The notes below the pieces were generated by a model, which saw only the letters and a program-made list of their open reading frames with translations, made no database searches and was not told the origin of the DNA. Of a stretch of 21,420 bases of DNA, positions 1-12,923 are shown piece after piece; position 1 is the stretch's first letter; each line of letters begins with the position of its first letter. The stretch comes from Penium margaritaceum (lineage: Eukaryota; Streptophyta; Zygnematophyceae; Desmidiales; Peniaceae), in contig SZWC01001617.1 in NCBI GenBank assembly GCA_023375785.1, forward strand, positions 213,216-234,635, in the 5' to 3' direction. The translations under genes were made by a program, and so were the position numbers.

Positions 1-539
1 TATACACAAAGTTTATGCACAAAGTTTATGCACATAGTTTATGCACAAAGTTTATGCACAAAGTTTATGCACAAAGTTTATGCACATAGTTTATGCACAA
101 AGTTTATGCACAAAGTTTATGCACAAAGTTTATGCACAATGTTTATGCACAACGTTTATGCACAAAAGTTATGCAGAACGTTTATGCACATAGTTTGTGC
201 ACAAGGTTTATGCACAAAGTTTATGCACAAAATTTATGCACAACATTTATGCACAAAGTTTGTGCACAAATTTTATGCACAGAATTTATGCACAGCATTT
301 ATGCACCAAGTTTATGCACAAATTTTATGCACAACGTTTATGCACAAAGTTTATGCACAACGTTTATGAAAAAATGTTGTGCACAAAGTTAATGCACAAC
401 GTTTGTGCACAAAGTTTATGCACAAAGTTTATGCACGAAGTTTCTGCACAAAGTTTATGCACAAAGTTTATGCACAAAGTTTATGCACAAAGTTTATGCG
501 CAAAGTTTAGGCACAACGTTTATGCACAAAGTTTATGCA

Positions 540-1150
540 AAATATTTACACACAAAGTTTGTGCACAACGTGCATGCACAAAGTTTGATCACAAAGTTTA
601 CACACAACGTTTATGCACAAATTTTATGCACAAAGTTTATGCACAAGGTTTATGCACAACATTTATGCACAGGGCTTATGCACTGAGTTTGTGCACAACG
701 TTTATGCACAAACTTTATGCACAAAGTTTATGCACAGAGTTTATGCACAATGTTTATGCACAAAGTTTATGCACAAAGTTTATGCACAAAGTTTATGCAC
801 AAAGTTTATGCACAAAGTTTATGCACAACGTTTATGCACAAAGTTTATGCACAACGTTTATGCACAAAATTTGTGCACAAAGTTAATGCACAACGTATGT
901 GCACAAAGTTTATTCACAAAGTTTACGCACAAAGTTTATGCACAAAGTTTCTTCACAAAGTTTATGCACAGAGTCTATACACAACGTTTATGCACAAAGT
1001 TTATGAACAAAGTCTATGGACAAAGTTTATGCACAAAGAAAAAGCACAAAGTTTACTCAAAACGTCTCTGCACAACATTTATGCACAAAGTTTATGCACA
1101 GTGTTTATGCACAAATTCTATGCACAGTATTTATAAAACAGAGTTTGTGC
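540..1150 (+). repeat. A-type higher-order block, A1
   Basis: Contains in order: an AATATTTACACAC unit (541), TTTGATCAC (584), AGGGCTTATGCAC (671), TTAATGCACAACGTATGTG (882), AGTCTATGGACAAAG (1011), AAAAAGCAC (1039), and a 14-bp unit TTTATAAAACAGAG (about 1130). Compared with A2 the first part is offset by 781 bp and the second part by 690 bp. The 91-bp difference equals exactly seven units gained or lost between the two halves. Confidence 0.8.
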
Positions 1151-1320
1151 ACAAATGTTATGCACAACGTTTGTGCACAAAGTTTATGCACAAAGTTTAT
1201 GCACAACGTTTCTGCACAAAGTTTATGCACAAAGTTTATGCACAAAGTTTATGCACAAAGTTTATGCACAAATTTTATGCGCAAAGTTTAGTCACAACGT
1301 TTATGCACAAAGTTTATGCA

Positions 1321-1840
1321 CAATATTTACGCACAAAGTTTGTGCACAAAGTTTATGCACAACGTTTGATCACAATGTTTGCGCACAAAGTTTATGCACA
1401 ACGTTTATGCACAAATTTTATGCACAAAGTTTATGCACAACGTTTATGCACAAGGCTTATGCACAGAGTTTGTGCACAACGTTTATGCACAAAGTTTATG
1501 CACAAAGTTTATGCACAACGTTTATGCACAAAGTTTATGCACAACGTTTATGCACAAAATTTGTGCACAAAGTTAATGCACAACATATGTGCACAAAGTT
1601 TATTCACAATGTTTATGCACAAATTTTATGCACAAAGTTTCTGCACAAAGTTTATGCACAAAGTCTATGCACAAACTTTATGCACAAAGTTTATGCACAA
1701 AGTCTATGGACAAAGTTTATGAACAAAGGAAAAGCACAAAGTTTACACAAAACGTTTCTGCACAACATTTATGCACAAAGTTTATGCACAACGTTTATCC
1801 ACAAATTTTATGCACAATATTTATAAACAGAGTTTATGCA
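1321..1840 (+). repeat. A-type higher-order block, A2
   Basis: Same marker order as A1: AATATTTACGCAC (1322), TTTGATCAC (1365), AAGGCTTATGCAC (1452), TTAATGCACAACATATGTG (1572), AGTCTATGGACAAAG (1701), GGAAAAGCAC (about 1728), TTTATAAACAGAG (about 1820). Its closest relative elsewhere is A7, at constant offset 14709. Confidence 0.8.
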
Positions 1841-3225
1841 CAAATTTTATGCACAACGTTTGTGCACAAAGTTTATGCACACAGTTTATGCACAAAGAAT
1901 ATGCACAAAGATTATGCACAAAGTTTATGCACAACGTTTATGCACAAAGTTTATGAACAAAGCTTATGCACAACGTTTATGCACAAAGTTTCAGCACACA
2001 TTTTCTGCACAAAGTTTATGCACAACGTTTGTGCACACAGATTATGCACAAAGTTTGTGCACAGAGTTTATGCCCAACTTTTATACACGAAGGTTATGCA
2101 CGAATTATATGTACAAATTTTATGCACAATTTGTATGCACAAAGTTAATGCACAACGTTTGTGCACCAATGTTATGCACAAAGCTTATGCACAGAGTGTT
2201 TGCACAAAGTTTATGCACAAAGTTTGTGCATAAAGTTTTTGCACAAAGTTTATGCACAAAGTTTATGCACAACGTTTATGCACAATGTTTGTTCAAAACG
2301 TTTATGCACAACGTGTATGCACAAAGTTTATGCACAAAGTTTATGCACAAAGGTTATGCATGAAGTTCATGCACAAATGTTATGCACAACGTTTATGCAC
2401 AGAGTTTATGCACAACGTTTATGCACAAAGTTTATGCACAAAGTTTTTTTACAAAGTTTATGCACAATGTTTGTGCACAACGTTTATGCACAAAGTTTAT
2501 GCACAAAGTTTATGCACAATGTTTATGCACAAAGCTTATTCACAAAGTTTATGCACAAAAGGTATGCACAAATGTTATGCACAAAGTTTATGCATAAAGT
2601 TAATGCACAATGCTTATGCACAAAATTTATGCACAAATTTTATGCACCAGTTTATGCACAAAGTTTATACACAATGTTTATGCACAAAGTTTATGCACAA
2701 ATTTTATGCACAAAGTTTATGCACAAAGGTTTTCCACAACGTTTCTGCACAAACTTTATGCACAATGTTTATGCACAAAGTTTATGCACAACGTTTATGC
2801 ACAAACTTTATGCACAAGGTTTGTGCACAATATTTATGCACAACGTTTGTGCACAAAGTTTATGCACAAATTTTATGCACAAAGTTTATGCACACATTTT
2901 ATGCACAACGTTTATGCACAAAGTTTATGCACAAACGTTCTGCACAACGTTTATGCAAAAAGTTTATGCACAAAGTTTATGCACAATATTTATGCACAAA
3001 GTTCATGCACAATGTTTAAACATAAATTTTATGCACAAATTTCATTCAAAACGTTTATGCAAAATGTTTATGCACAAACTTTATGCACAAAGTTTATGCA
3101 CAAAATGTATACACAGAGTTTTTGCACAACATTTTTGCACAACTTTTATGTACAAAGTTTATGCACAATGTTTATGCACCAATTTTATGCACAAAGTTTA
3201 TGCACGGAGTTTATGCACAATGTTT

Positions 3226-3622
3226 ATGCACAAAGCTTATGCAAAACGTTTATGCACAACGTTTATGCACAAAGTTTATGCACAACGTTTATGCACAAAT
3301 TTTGTGCACAAAGTCAATGCGCAACGTTTGTGCACAAAGTTTATGCACAAAGTTTACGCAAAACGTTTATGCACAAAGTTGCTGCACAAAGTTTATGCAC
3401 AAAGTTTATGCACAAAGTTTATGCACAAAGTTTATGCACAAAGTCTATGGACAAAGTTTATGCACAAAGATAAAGCACAAAGTTTACACACAAAGTTTCT
3501 TCACAAAGCTTATGCACAAATTTTATGCACAACGTTTATGCACAATGTTTATGCACAAAGTTTATGCACAAAGTTTAGGCACAACGTTTATGCACAAAGT
3601 TTATCCACAATATTTATGCACA
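3226..3622 (+). repeat. A-type higher-order block, A3
   Basis: Diverged copy carrying GTCAATGCGCAACG (about 3313), GTTGCTGCAC (about 3378), AGTCTATGGACAAAG (3442), GATAAAGCAC (about 3469) and a TTTAGGCAC unit (about 3570). It pairs with A8, which shares the diagnostic GTCAATGCGCAACG and GTTGCTGCAC units. Confidence 0.75.
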
Positions 3623-4925
3623 AATTCTGTGCACAAAGTTTATGCACAAAGTTTATGCAAAAAATTGATGCACAGAGTTTGTGAACATAGTTTATGCATA
3701 AAGTTTATGCACAAACGGTATGCACAAATTTTATGCACAAAGTTTATGCACAAATTATATGGACAAAGTTTATGCACAAATTGTATGCAAAACGTTTATG
3801 CACAAAGTTTAGTCATAAAGTTTATGCACAAAGTGTATGCACAAAGTTTATGCACAACGTTTATGCACAACCTTTAGGCACAAATTTCATGCACAAAGAT
3901 TATGCACAAAGTTTATGCACAACGTTTATGCACAAAGTTTATGCACAACGTTTATGCACAAAGTTTATGCACAGAGTTTATGCACAAAGTTTATGCACAA
4001 CATTTATGCACAAACTTTATGCACAAAGTTTCTACACACAATTTATGCACAAATTTTATGCACAACTTTTATGCACAAAATTTATGCACAATATTTATGC
4101 ATAATGTTTGCGCACCAACTTTATGCACAACATAGGTGTACAAAGTTTATGCAGAAAGTTTATGCACAAAGTTTATGCACAACGTTTATGCAAAAGCTTG
4201 TGCACAAAGTTTCTGCACAAATTTTATGCACAACTGTTTATGCACAACGTTTATGCACAACGTTTATGCACAAAGTTTATGCACAAAGTTTCTGCACAAA
4301 GTTTCTGCCCAAAGATTAAGTACAAAGTTTATGCACAAACTTTATGCACAATGGTTATGAACAAAGTTTATGCACAAAGTTTGTGCACAACGTTTATGCA
4401 CAACGTTCATGCACAACGTTTATGCACAATGTTTATGCACAAAGTTTATGCACAAAGTTCATGCACAACGTTTTTGCACAATGTTTATGCACAAAGATTA
4501 TGCACAAACTTTACGCACAAAGTTTCTCCACAATGTTTATGCACAAAGTTTAAGTCCAACGTTTATGCAAAACGTTTATGCACGAACTTTATGCACAGTA
4601 TTCATCCACAAAGGTTTTTCACAAAGCTTATGCACAACGTTTATGCGCAAAGTTTGCACAAAACGTTTATGCACAAAGCTTATGCACAAAGCTTATGCAC
4701 AACGTTTATGCATAAAGTTTATGCACAAAGTTTGTGCACAGAAATTATGCACAAAGTTTATGCACAAGGTTTATGCACAAAGTTTATACACAAAGTATAT
4801 GCACAAAGTTTTTTTGTACAACATTTCTGCACAATTTTCATGCACAAAGTTTGTGCATAACGTTTATGGACAACTTTTGTGCACAACGTTTATGCACAAT
4901 GTTTATGCACAAAGTTTGTGCACAA

Positions 4926-4945
4926 ACATTCATTTTCATTTTAAA
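4926..4945. other. Short non-satellite interruption
   Basis: Between normal units the array reads CATTCATTTTCATTTTAA (4927-4944), which does not fit the 13-bp unit and itself looks like a small CATT/CATTTT repeat. The following unit is also short (AAAGTTATGCAC). It is the clearest break in the array and could be a filled repair junction. Confidence 0.7.
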
Positions 4946-5994
4946 TGCACAAAGTTATGCACAATGTTTTTGCACAAAGTTTTTGCACAACGTTTGTGCA
5001 CAAAGGTTATGCACAAAGTTTATGCACAACTTTTATGCACAAAGTTTATGCACAAATGTTAATCACAAAGTTTATGCATAACGTTTATGCACCACATAGA
5101 TTATGCACAAAGTGTATGCACAAAGTTTATGCACAAAGTTTATGCACACATTTTATGTACAAAGTTTATGCACAAAAAATATGCACAACCTTTATGCACA
5201 GAGTTTGTGCACAAAGTTTATGCACACAATGTTTCCACAAAGTTTATGCACAAATTTTATGCACAACGTTTATGCACAAAGTTTATGGACAAATTTTATG
5301 CACAAAGTTTATGCACAACGGTTATGCACAAAGTTTATGCACAAAATTTATGCACACCATTTATGCACAAAGTTTATGCACAAATTCTATGCACAAAGTT
5401 TGTGCACAAATTTTATGCACAAAGTTCATGCACAGAAGTTATGCACAATATTTATACACAAAGTTTATGCGCAAAGTTTATGCACAAAGTTTTGCACAAA
5501 GTTTATGCACAACGTTTATGCGCAAAGTTTCTGCACAAAGTTTATGCACAAAGTTTATGCACAAAGGTTATGCACGACGTTTATGCGCAAAGTTTATGCA
5601 CAAAGTTTATGAACAAAGTTGATGCACAAAGTTTATGCACAAAGTGTATGCGTGAAGTTTAGGCACAGCGTTTATGCACACAGTTTATGGAAAATATTTC
5701 TGCACAACGTTTGTGCACAAAGTTTATGCACAATGTTTGTGCACACCGTTTGTGCACAAATTTCATGCACAACGTTTATGAACAAAGTTTATGCACAAAG
5801 TTTATGCACAAATGTTATGCACAAAGTTTATGCACAGAGTTTGCGCACAAAGGTTTTGCACATAGTTCATGCACAAATGTTTTTCACAAAGTTTATGCAC
5901 GACGTTTATGCACAAACTTTATGCACAAAGGTTATGCACAGAGTTTATGCACAACGTTTATGCACAATGTTTATGCACAACGTTTATGCATATA

Positions 5995-6290
5995 ATGTGT
6001 GCACAAAGTTAATGCACAACATATTTGCACAAAGTTTATGCACAAAATTTATGCACAAAGTTCATGCACAAATTTTCTGTACAAAGTTTATGCGCAAAGT
6101 CTACATACAAAGTTTATGCACAAATTTTATGCACAAAGTCTATGGAAAACGTTTATGCACAAATAAAAAGCACAACATTTACGCAAAAATATTCTGCATA
6201 AAGCTTATGCACAACGTTTACGCACAAAGTTTATGCACAACGTTTATGAACAAAGTTTATGCACAGTATTTATAAACAGAGTTTGTGCAG
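5995..6290 (+). repeat. A-type higher-order block, A4
   Basis: Shortened and diverged copy with TTAATGCACAACATATTTG (about 6008), AGTCTATGGAAAACG (6137), AATAAAAAGCAC (about 6161) and TTTATAAACAGAG (about 6270). A CCCAACG...ACACGAAGGTTATGC series follows at about 6560, as it does after A2 (about 2072) and A7 (about 16807). The flanking order is therefore conserved too. Confidence 0.75.
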
Positions 6291-7146
6291 AAAGTTTATG
6301 CACAATGTTTGTGCACAAAGTTTATGCACAAAGTTTGTGCACAAAGTTTATGCACGAAATTTATGCATAAGGTTTGTGCAAAACATTTATGCACGAAATG
6401 TTTGCACAATGTTTATGCACAAAGTTTATGAACAAAGCTTATGCACAAAGTTTGTGCCCAAAGTTTCTTCACAAATTTTCTGCACAAAGTATATGCACAA
6501 AGATTGTGCACAAAGTTTATGCACAAATTTTACGCACAAAGTTTGTGCACAAAGTTTATGCCCAACGTTTACACACGAAGGTTATGCACGAATTATATGT
6601 ACAATGTTTATGCACAAATTGTATGCAAAACATTAATGCACAACGTTTGTGCACCAAGTTTATGCAAACAATGTATGCACAACGTTCTTGCATAGCATTT
6701 ATGCACAAAGTTTATGCATAAAGTTTATGCACAAAGTTTTTGCACAATGTTTATGCACAATGTTTATGCACAAAGTTTATGCACAAAGTTCATGCACAAA
6801 GTTTATGCAGAACGTTTCTGTACAAAGTTTATGCACAAAGTTATGCACAACGTTTATGCACAAAGTTTATGCACAAAGTTTATGCACAACGTACATGCAC
6901 AAAGTGTATGCACAAAGATTATGCAAAACGTGTTTGCACAAAGTTTATGCACCAAGTTTATGCACAAATTTATGCACAAATTTTACGCAAAACGTTTGTG
7001 CAAAACGTTTATGCACAACGTTTATGCAAACGATTTATGCACAACGTTTATGCACAAAGTTTACGCACAAAACTTATGCACAATGTTAATGCACAAAGTT
7101 TATGGAAAACGTTTATGCACAATGTTTATGCACAAAGTTTGTGCAC

Positions 7147-8400
7147 AAAGGTTTTGCACAACTCTTCTGCGCAAACGTTATGCACAGAGTTTATGCAAAA
7201 ACTTTATGCACAAAGTTTATGCACAAAGTTTATGCACAAAGTTTATGCACAACGTTTGTGCACAAAGTTTATGCACAATGCTTATGCACAAAGTTTATGC
7301 ACAAAGTTCATGCACAAAGTTTATGCACAAAGTTTATGCACAAAGTTTATGCACAAAGCTTATGCACAAACTTTATGCACAAAGTCTATGCACAAAGTTT
7401 ATGCACAACGTTTATGCACAGAGTTTGGGCACAGTGTTTATGCACAAAGTTTATGCACAAAGTTGATGCACAAAATTTATGCACAAAGTTTATGCACAAA
7501 GTTTATGCACAAAGTTTATGCACAACGTTTATGCACAAAGTTTATGCACAACGTTTGTGCACAATGTTTATGCACAACGTTTGTGCACAAAGTTTATGCA
7601 CAAAGTTTATGCACAAACGTTATGCACACTATTTATGCACAAAGTTTATGCACAACGTTTATGCACAAAGTTTATGCACAAAGTTTATGCACAACGTTTA
7701 TGAACAAAGTTTATACAAAACGTTCATGCAAAAAGTTTATGCACAAAGTTTATGCACAAAGTTTATAAAAACCTTTTATGCACAAAGTTTACACAAAACG
7801 TTTGTGCAAAACATTTATGCACAACGTTTATGCACAAAGTTTATGCACAAATGTTATTCACAAAGTTTATGCACAAAAGGTATGCACAAAGTTTATGCAC
7901 AAAATTTATGCACAAAGTTTCTGCACAAAGGTTTTGCACAAAGTTTCTGCACAAACGTTATCCACAAATTTTTTGCACAAAGTTTATGCACAACGTTTAC
8001 GCACAAAGATTATGCACAAAGTTTGTGCACAACGTTTATGCACAACATTTGTGCACAAAGTGTATGCACAAATTTTATGCACAAAGTTCATGCACAAAGT
8101 TTATGCACAAAGTTTATGCACAAAGTTCATGCACAAAGTTTATGCACAAAGTTTATGCACAATGCTTATGCACAATGTTTATGCACAAAGTTTATGCACA
8201 AATTTGATGCACAAAGTTTATGCACAAAGTTTATGCACAAAGGTTATACACAATGTTTATGCACAAAGTTTATGCACAAAGTTTATGCACAAAGTTTATG
8301 CACAAAGTTTATGCACAAAGGTTTTGCACAAAGTTTCTGCACAAACTTTATGCACAAAGTTTATGCACAAATTTTATGCACAACATTTAGGCACAACGTT
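7147..8400 (+). repeat. B-type higher-order region with markers 780 and 390 bp apart
   Basis: The marker AAAGGTTTTGCACAA, followed by a TTTCTGCACAAAC-like unit, starts at 7147, 7927 and 8317. The spacings are 780 and 390 bp, exactly 60 and 30 units. Further B markers are at 2725, 10411, 12505 and 17668, with partial ones near 4611, 5840, 13561 and 14524. The copy ending near 8400 is preceded at 8161 by AATGCTTATGCACAATG, as is the copy at 10268-10500. Confidence 0.7.
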
Positions 8401-8827
8401 TATGCACAAATTTTATGCACGAAGTTTATGCACAAAGTTTATGCGCAGAGTTTGTGCACAAAATCTATGCACAATGTTTATGCACAACGTTTTTGCACAA
8501 AAATGAATGCACAACGTTTGTGTACAAAGTTTATGCACAAAGTTTACGCACAATGGTTTTGCACAAATTTTCTGCACAACGTTTATGCACAAAGTTTATG
8601 CACAACGTTTATGCACAATAATCATGCACAAAGTATGTGCACAATGTTTATTCACAAATTTTATGCACAAATTTTATGCACAGAGTTTGTGCACATAGTT
8701 TATGCACAAAGTTCATGCACAACGTTTATGCACAAATTTTATGCACAACGTTAATGCACAACATTAATACTCAAAGTTTATGCACAGAGTTTATACAAAA
8801 CGTTTATGCACAAAGTTTATACACAGA

Positions 8828-9190
8828 GCTTATGCACAACGTTTATGCAAAACGTTTATGCACAAAGTTTATGCATAAATTTTGTGCACAACGTGAATGC
8901 ACAACGTTTGTACACAAAGTTTATGCACAAAGTTTATGCACAACGTTTATGCACAAAGTTTCTACACAAAGTCTATGCACAGAGTCTATGCACAAAGTCT
9001 ATGGTCAAATTTTATGCACAAAGATCAAGCACAAAGTTTACGCACAAATTGTCTGCACAAAGCATATGCACAGCGTTTATGCACAACGTTTATGCACAAT
9101 GTTTATGCACAAAGATAATGCACGAAGCTTAGGTACAACGTTTATGCACAAAGTTTAGGCACAATATTTATAAACAGAGTTTGTGCACAA
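8828..9190 (+). repeat. A-type higher-order block, A5
   Basis: Most diverged A copy: GTGAATGCACAACG (about 8889), three TCTATG-type units in a row, AGTCTATGGTCAAAT (8996), GATCAAGCAC (about 9022), TTTAGGCACAATATTTATAA (about 9155) and the AAACAGAG end. The order matches the other A copies despite many substitutions. Confidence 0.7.
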
Positions 9191-9708
9191 AGTTTATGTG
9201 CAACGTTTGTGCAAAACGTTTATGCACAAATTTTATGCACAAAGTTTATGAACAAAGCTTATGCACAAAGATTATGCACAAAGTTTCAGCACAAATTATC
9301 TGCACAAAGTTTACACACAAAATTTATGCACAAAGTTTATGCACAACGTTTATGCACAAAGTTTATGCACAAAGTTTATGCAAAACGTTTATGCACATAG
9401 TTTCTACAAAACTTTTATGCACAAAGTTTGTGCACAAAGTTCATGCACAAAGTTTAGAAACAAAGTTTGTGCAAACATTTTCTGCACAAAGTTTCTGCAC
9501 AACGTTTATGCACATAGTTTATGCACAAAGTTTATACACAAAGTTTCTGCACAAAGGTCATGCACAAAGTTTATGCACAACGTTTAAGCACAAAGTTTAT
9601 GCAAAAAATTTATGCACAACGGTTATGCAAAAAGTTTATGCACAAAGTTAATGCACAACATTTATGCACAAATTTTATGCACAAAGTTTATGCACAAAGT
9701 TTATGCAC

Positions 9709-10358
9709 AAAGGTTATGCAGAACGTTTATGCACAAAGTTTATGCTCCAAATTTATGCACAACGTTTATGCCCAAAGATTATCCACAGAGTTCATGCACA
9801 AATTATATGCACAAAGTTTATGCACAAAGTTTATGCACAAAATTTATGCACAAAAAAAATGCACAAAGTTTATGCACAACGTTCATGCACAACGTTTATG
9901 CACAAAGTTTATGCACAATGCTTATGCACAATGTTTATGCACAAAGCGTATGCACAGAGTTTATGCACAACGTTTATGCACAATGGTTATGCACAAAGTT
10001 TATACACAAAGTTTATGCACAAAGTTGATGCACAAAGGTTATGCAGAAAGTTTATGCACAAAGTTTATAGTCAACATTTATGCACAACTTTTATGCCCAA
10101 AGTTTATCCACAGAGTTTATGCACAAATTATATGCACAACGTTTATGCACAAAGTTTATGTACAAAGTTTATGCACAAAGTTTATGCACAAAATGTATGC
10201 ACAAAATTTATGCACAAAGTTTATGCACAAAGTTCATGCACAAAGTATATGCACAAAGTTTATGCAGAATGCTTATGCACAATGTTTATGCACAAAGTTT
10301 ATGCACAAAGTTTATGCACAAATTTTATGCACAATGTTTATGCACAAAGGTTATGCAC
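9709..10358 (+). repeat. Local tandem duplication, about 325 bp (25 units)
   Basis: AAAGGTTATGCAGAA occurs at 9709 and 10034. GCCCAAAG followed by a TTATCCACAGAG unit and an ATTATATGCAC unit occurs with its CCC at 9771 and 10096. Both offsets are 325 bp, 25 units. Further right, AATGCTTATGCACAATG at 9917 and AATGCTTATGCAC at 10268 are 351 bp apart, 27 units, so two units were added in the second copy. The right limit is approximate. Confidence 0.7.
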
Positions 10359-10500
10359 AAAGTTTATGCACAAAGTTTATGCACAAAGTTTATGCACAAA
10401 GTTTATGCACAAAGGTTTTGCACAAAGTTTCTTCACAAACTTTAACCACAATGTCTATGCACAAACTTTATGCGCAACGTTTATGCACAAATTTTATGCA
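10268..10500 (+). repeat. B-type block, copy of 8161-8400
   Basis: Begins with AATGCTTATGCACAATG (10268) and reaches the marker AAAGGTTTTGCAC at 10411 and TTTCTTCACAAAC just after it. The first marker is 2107 bp and the second 2094 bp from their equivalents at 8161 and 8317, a difference of exactly one 13-bp unit. The marker at 12505 is another 2094 bp downstream, although the sequence around it matches less well. Confidence 0.65.
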
Positions 10501-11684
10501 TAGAGTTTATGCACAAAGTTTATGCACAGAGTTTGTGTACAGAGTTTATGCACAACGTTTATGCACAAAGTCTATGCACAAAAATGTATGCACAATGTTT
10601 ATGCGCAAAGTTCATGCACAAAGTTTATGCACAGAGTTTATGGACAAAGTTTATTTACAACGTTTATGCACAAAGTTCATGAAAACCTTTTATGCACAAA
10701 GTTTATGCAAAACGTTTATGCACAAAGTTTGTGCACAAAGTCAATACACAACGTTTGTGCACAAAGTATATGCAAAACATTTACGCACAAAGTTTATGCA
10801 CAAGTTTTCTGCACAAAATTTACGCACAAAGTTTATGCACAATATTTATGCACAAAGTCTGTGCACAAATTATATGCACAAAGTTTATGCACAATGTTCA
10901 TGCACAAAGTTTATGCACAGACTTTGTGCACATTGTTTATGCACAAAGTTCATGCACAAAGTTTAAGCACAGATTTCATGCACAACGTCTATGCACAAAG
11001 TTTATGCACAAAGTTTATGCACAGAGTTTATACACAACGTTTATGCACAAAGGTTATGCACAATGTTTATGCACAACGCTTATGCAAAAAGTTTATGCAC
11101 AACGTCAATGCACAAACTTTGTGCACAAAGTTAATTTACAAAGTTTATGCACAAAGTTCATGCACAAAGTTTTTGCACAAAGTTCATGCACAAAGTTTAT
11201 GCACAAAGTTTCTGTACAAACTTTCTGCACAAAGTCTATGCACAAAGTCTATACACAAAGTTTATGCACAAAGTTTATGCACAAAATTTGTGCACAAAGT
11301 TCATGCACAAAGTTTATGCACAAATGTTTTACACAAAGTTTGTGCACAACGTTTATGCACATAGTTTATGCACAAAGTTTATGCACAACGTTCATGCACA
11401 AAGGTTATGCACAAAGTTTATGCACAAAGTTTATGCACAACGTTTATGCACAAAGTTTATGCACAAAGTTTATGCACAATGGTTATGCAAAACATTTATG
11501 CACAAAGTTTATGCACAAAGTTCATGCACAAATGTTATGCACAAAATGTATGCACAAAGTTAATGCACAGGGGTTATGCACAAAGTTTATGCACAAAGTT
11601 TATGCAGAACGTTTATGCAGAATGTTTATGCATGAAGTTTATGCACTACGTTTATGCACAAATGTTATGCCCAAAGTTGATGCA

Positions 11685-11950
11685 CAAGTTTTATGCTCAA
11701 CGTTTATGCACAAAGTTTATGCACAACGTTTATGCACAAAGTTCCTGCACAATGTTTATGCACAAAGTTTATGCACAATGTTTGTGCACAAATTTTATGC
11801 ACAAAGTTTATGCACAACGTTTCTGCACAAAGTTTATGCACAAAGTTTATGCACAATTATTATGCACAAATGTTAGGCATAAAGTTTTTACACAATGATT
11901 ATGCACAATATTTTGCACAAACGTTGTGCACAAAGTTCATGCACAACGTT
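11685..11950 (+). repeat. Satellite segment duplicated 3.0 kb away, copy I
   Basis: CAAGTTTTATGCTCAAC at 11685 and AGGCATAAAG...TTTTTACACAATG at 11876 recur at 14692 and 14882, offsets 3007 and 3006. Both copies contain a shortened ATATTTTGCACAA unit (about 11908 and 14917), a shared deletion that supports common descent. Confidence 0.7.
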
Positions 11951-12923
11951 TGTGCACAAAGTTTATGCACAAACTTTATGCACAACGTTTTTTGCACAAA
12001 GTTTATACACCATGTTTCTGCAAAATGATTATTCACCAAGTTTACGCAAAACTTTTCTGCACAAAGTGTATGCACAAATTTTATGCACAAAGTTTATGCA
12101 CAACGTTTTTGCACAAAGGTTATGCAGAAAGTTTATGCACAAAGTTAATGCAAGATATTTATGTAGAGTGTCTCTGCACAACGTTTATGAACACAATTTG
12201 TGCACAAAGTTTATGCACAAAGTTCATGCACAAAGTTTAAGCACAAACTTTAGGCACAAAGTTTATGCTCAAAGTTTACGCATAATTTTTATGCACAAAG
12301 TTTATGCACAAAGTGTATGCACAAAGTTTGTGCACAAATTTTAGGCAAAACTTTTATGCACAAAGTTTATGCACAACGTTTATGCACAAAATATATGCAC
12401 AAAGGTTATGCACAAATGTTATGCACACAGGTTATGCACAAAGTTTATGCCCAAAGTTTATGCACAGAGTTTATGCACAAATGTTATGCACATATTTTAT
12501 GCAGAAAGGTTTTGCACAAAGTTTCTCTACAAAGGTTATGCACAAACGTAATGCGCAACATTTACGCACAAAGTTTATGCACAAAGTTTATGCACAAAGG
12601 TTATGCACAAAGTTTATGCACACAGGTTATCCACAATGTTTATGCACAAATTTTATGCACAAACGTTATTCACAAAGTTTCTGCACAAAGTTTATGCACA
12701 GAGTTTCTGCACAACGTTCATGCACATTGTTTATGGAAAACGTTTATGCACAAAGTTTATGCACAATTTTTATGCATAAAGTTCATGCACAAGGTTTATG
12801 CACAAAGTTTATGCACAGATTTTATGCACAAAGTTTATGCACAAAGTTTATGCAGAAAGTTGAAGCACAAAGTTTATGCACACAGTTTATGCACAGTGTT
12901 TATGCACAACGTTTCTGCACAAC

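Larger units (their letters stand above)
480..3943 (+). repeat. Large duplicated satellite block, copy I
   Basis: This stretch of the array carries the same ordered series of rare variant units as about 15240-18860. Marker pairs are: GCGCAAAGTTTAGTCAC at 1279 and 15988; AACGTTTGATCACAATG at 1361 and 16070 (both offset 14709); AATGCTTATGCAC at 2609 and 17539 (offset 14930); TTTAGTCA at 3808 and 18725 and the AAC(C/G)TTTAGGCAC unit at 3869 and 18786 (offset 14917). Offsets change in steps, so units were gained or lost after duplication. The left limit is approximate. The right limit is set by where copy II meets the array edge. Confidence 0.85.

Noticed and set aside
11899..12090. 63-codon minus-strand ORF
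   Set aside because: It lies wholly in degraded satellite units that happen to have lost the reverse-strand TAA. Its translation is the reverse reading of the repeat.
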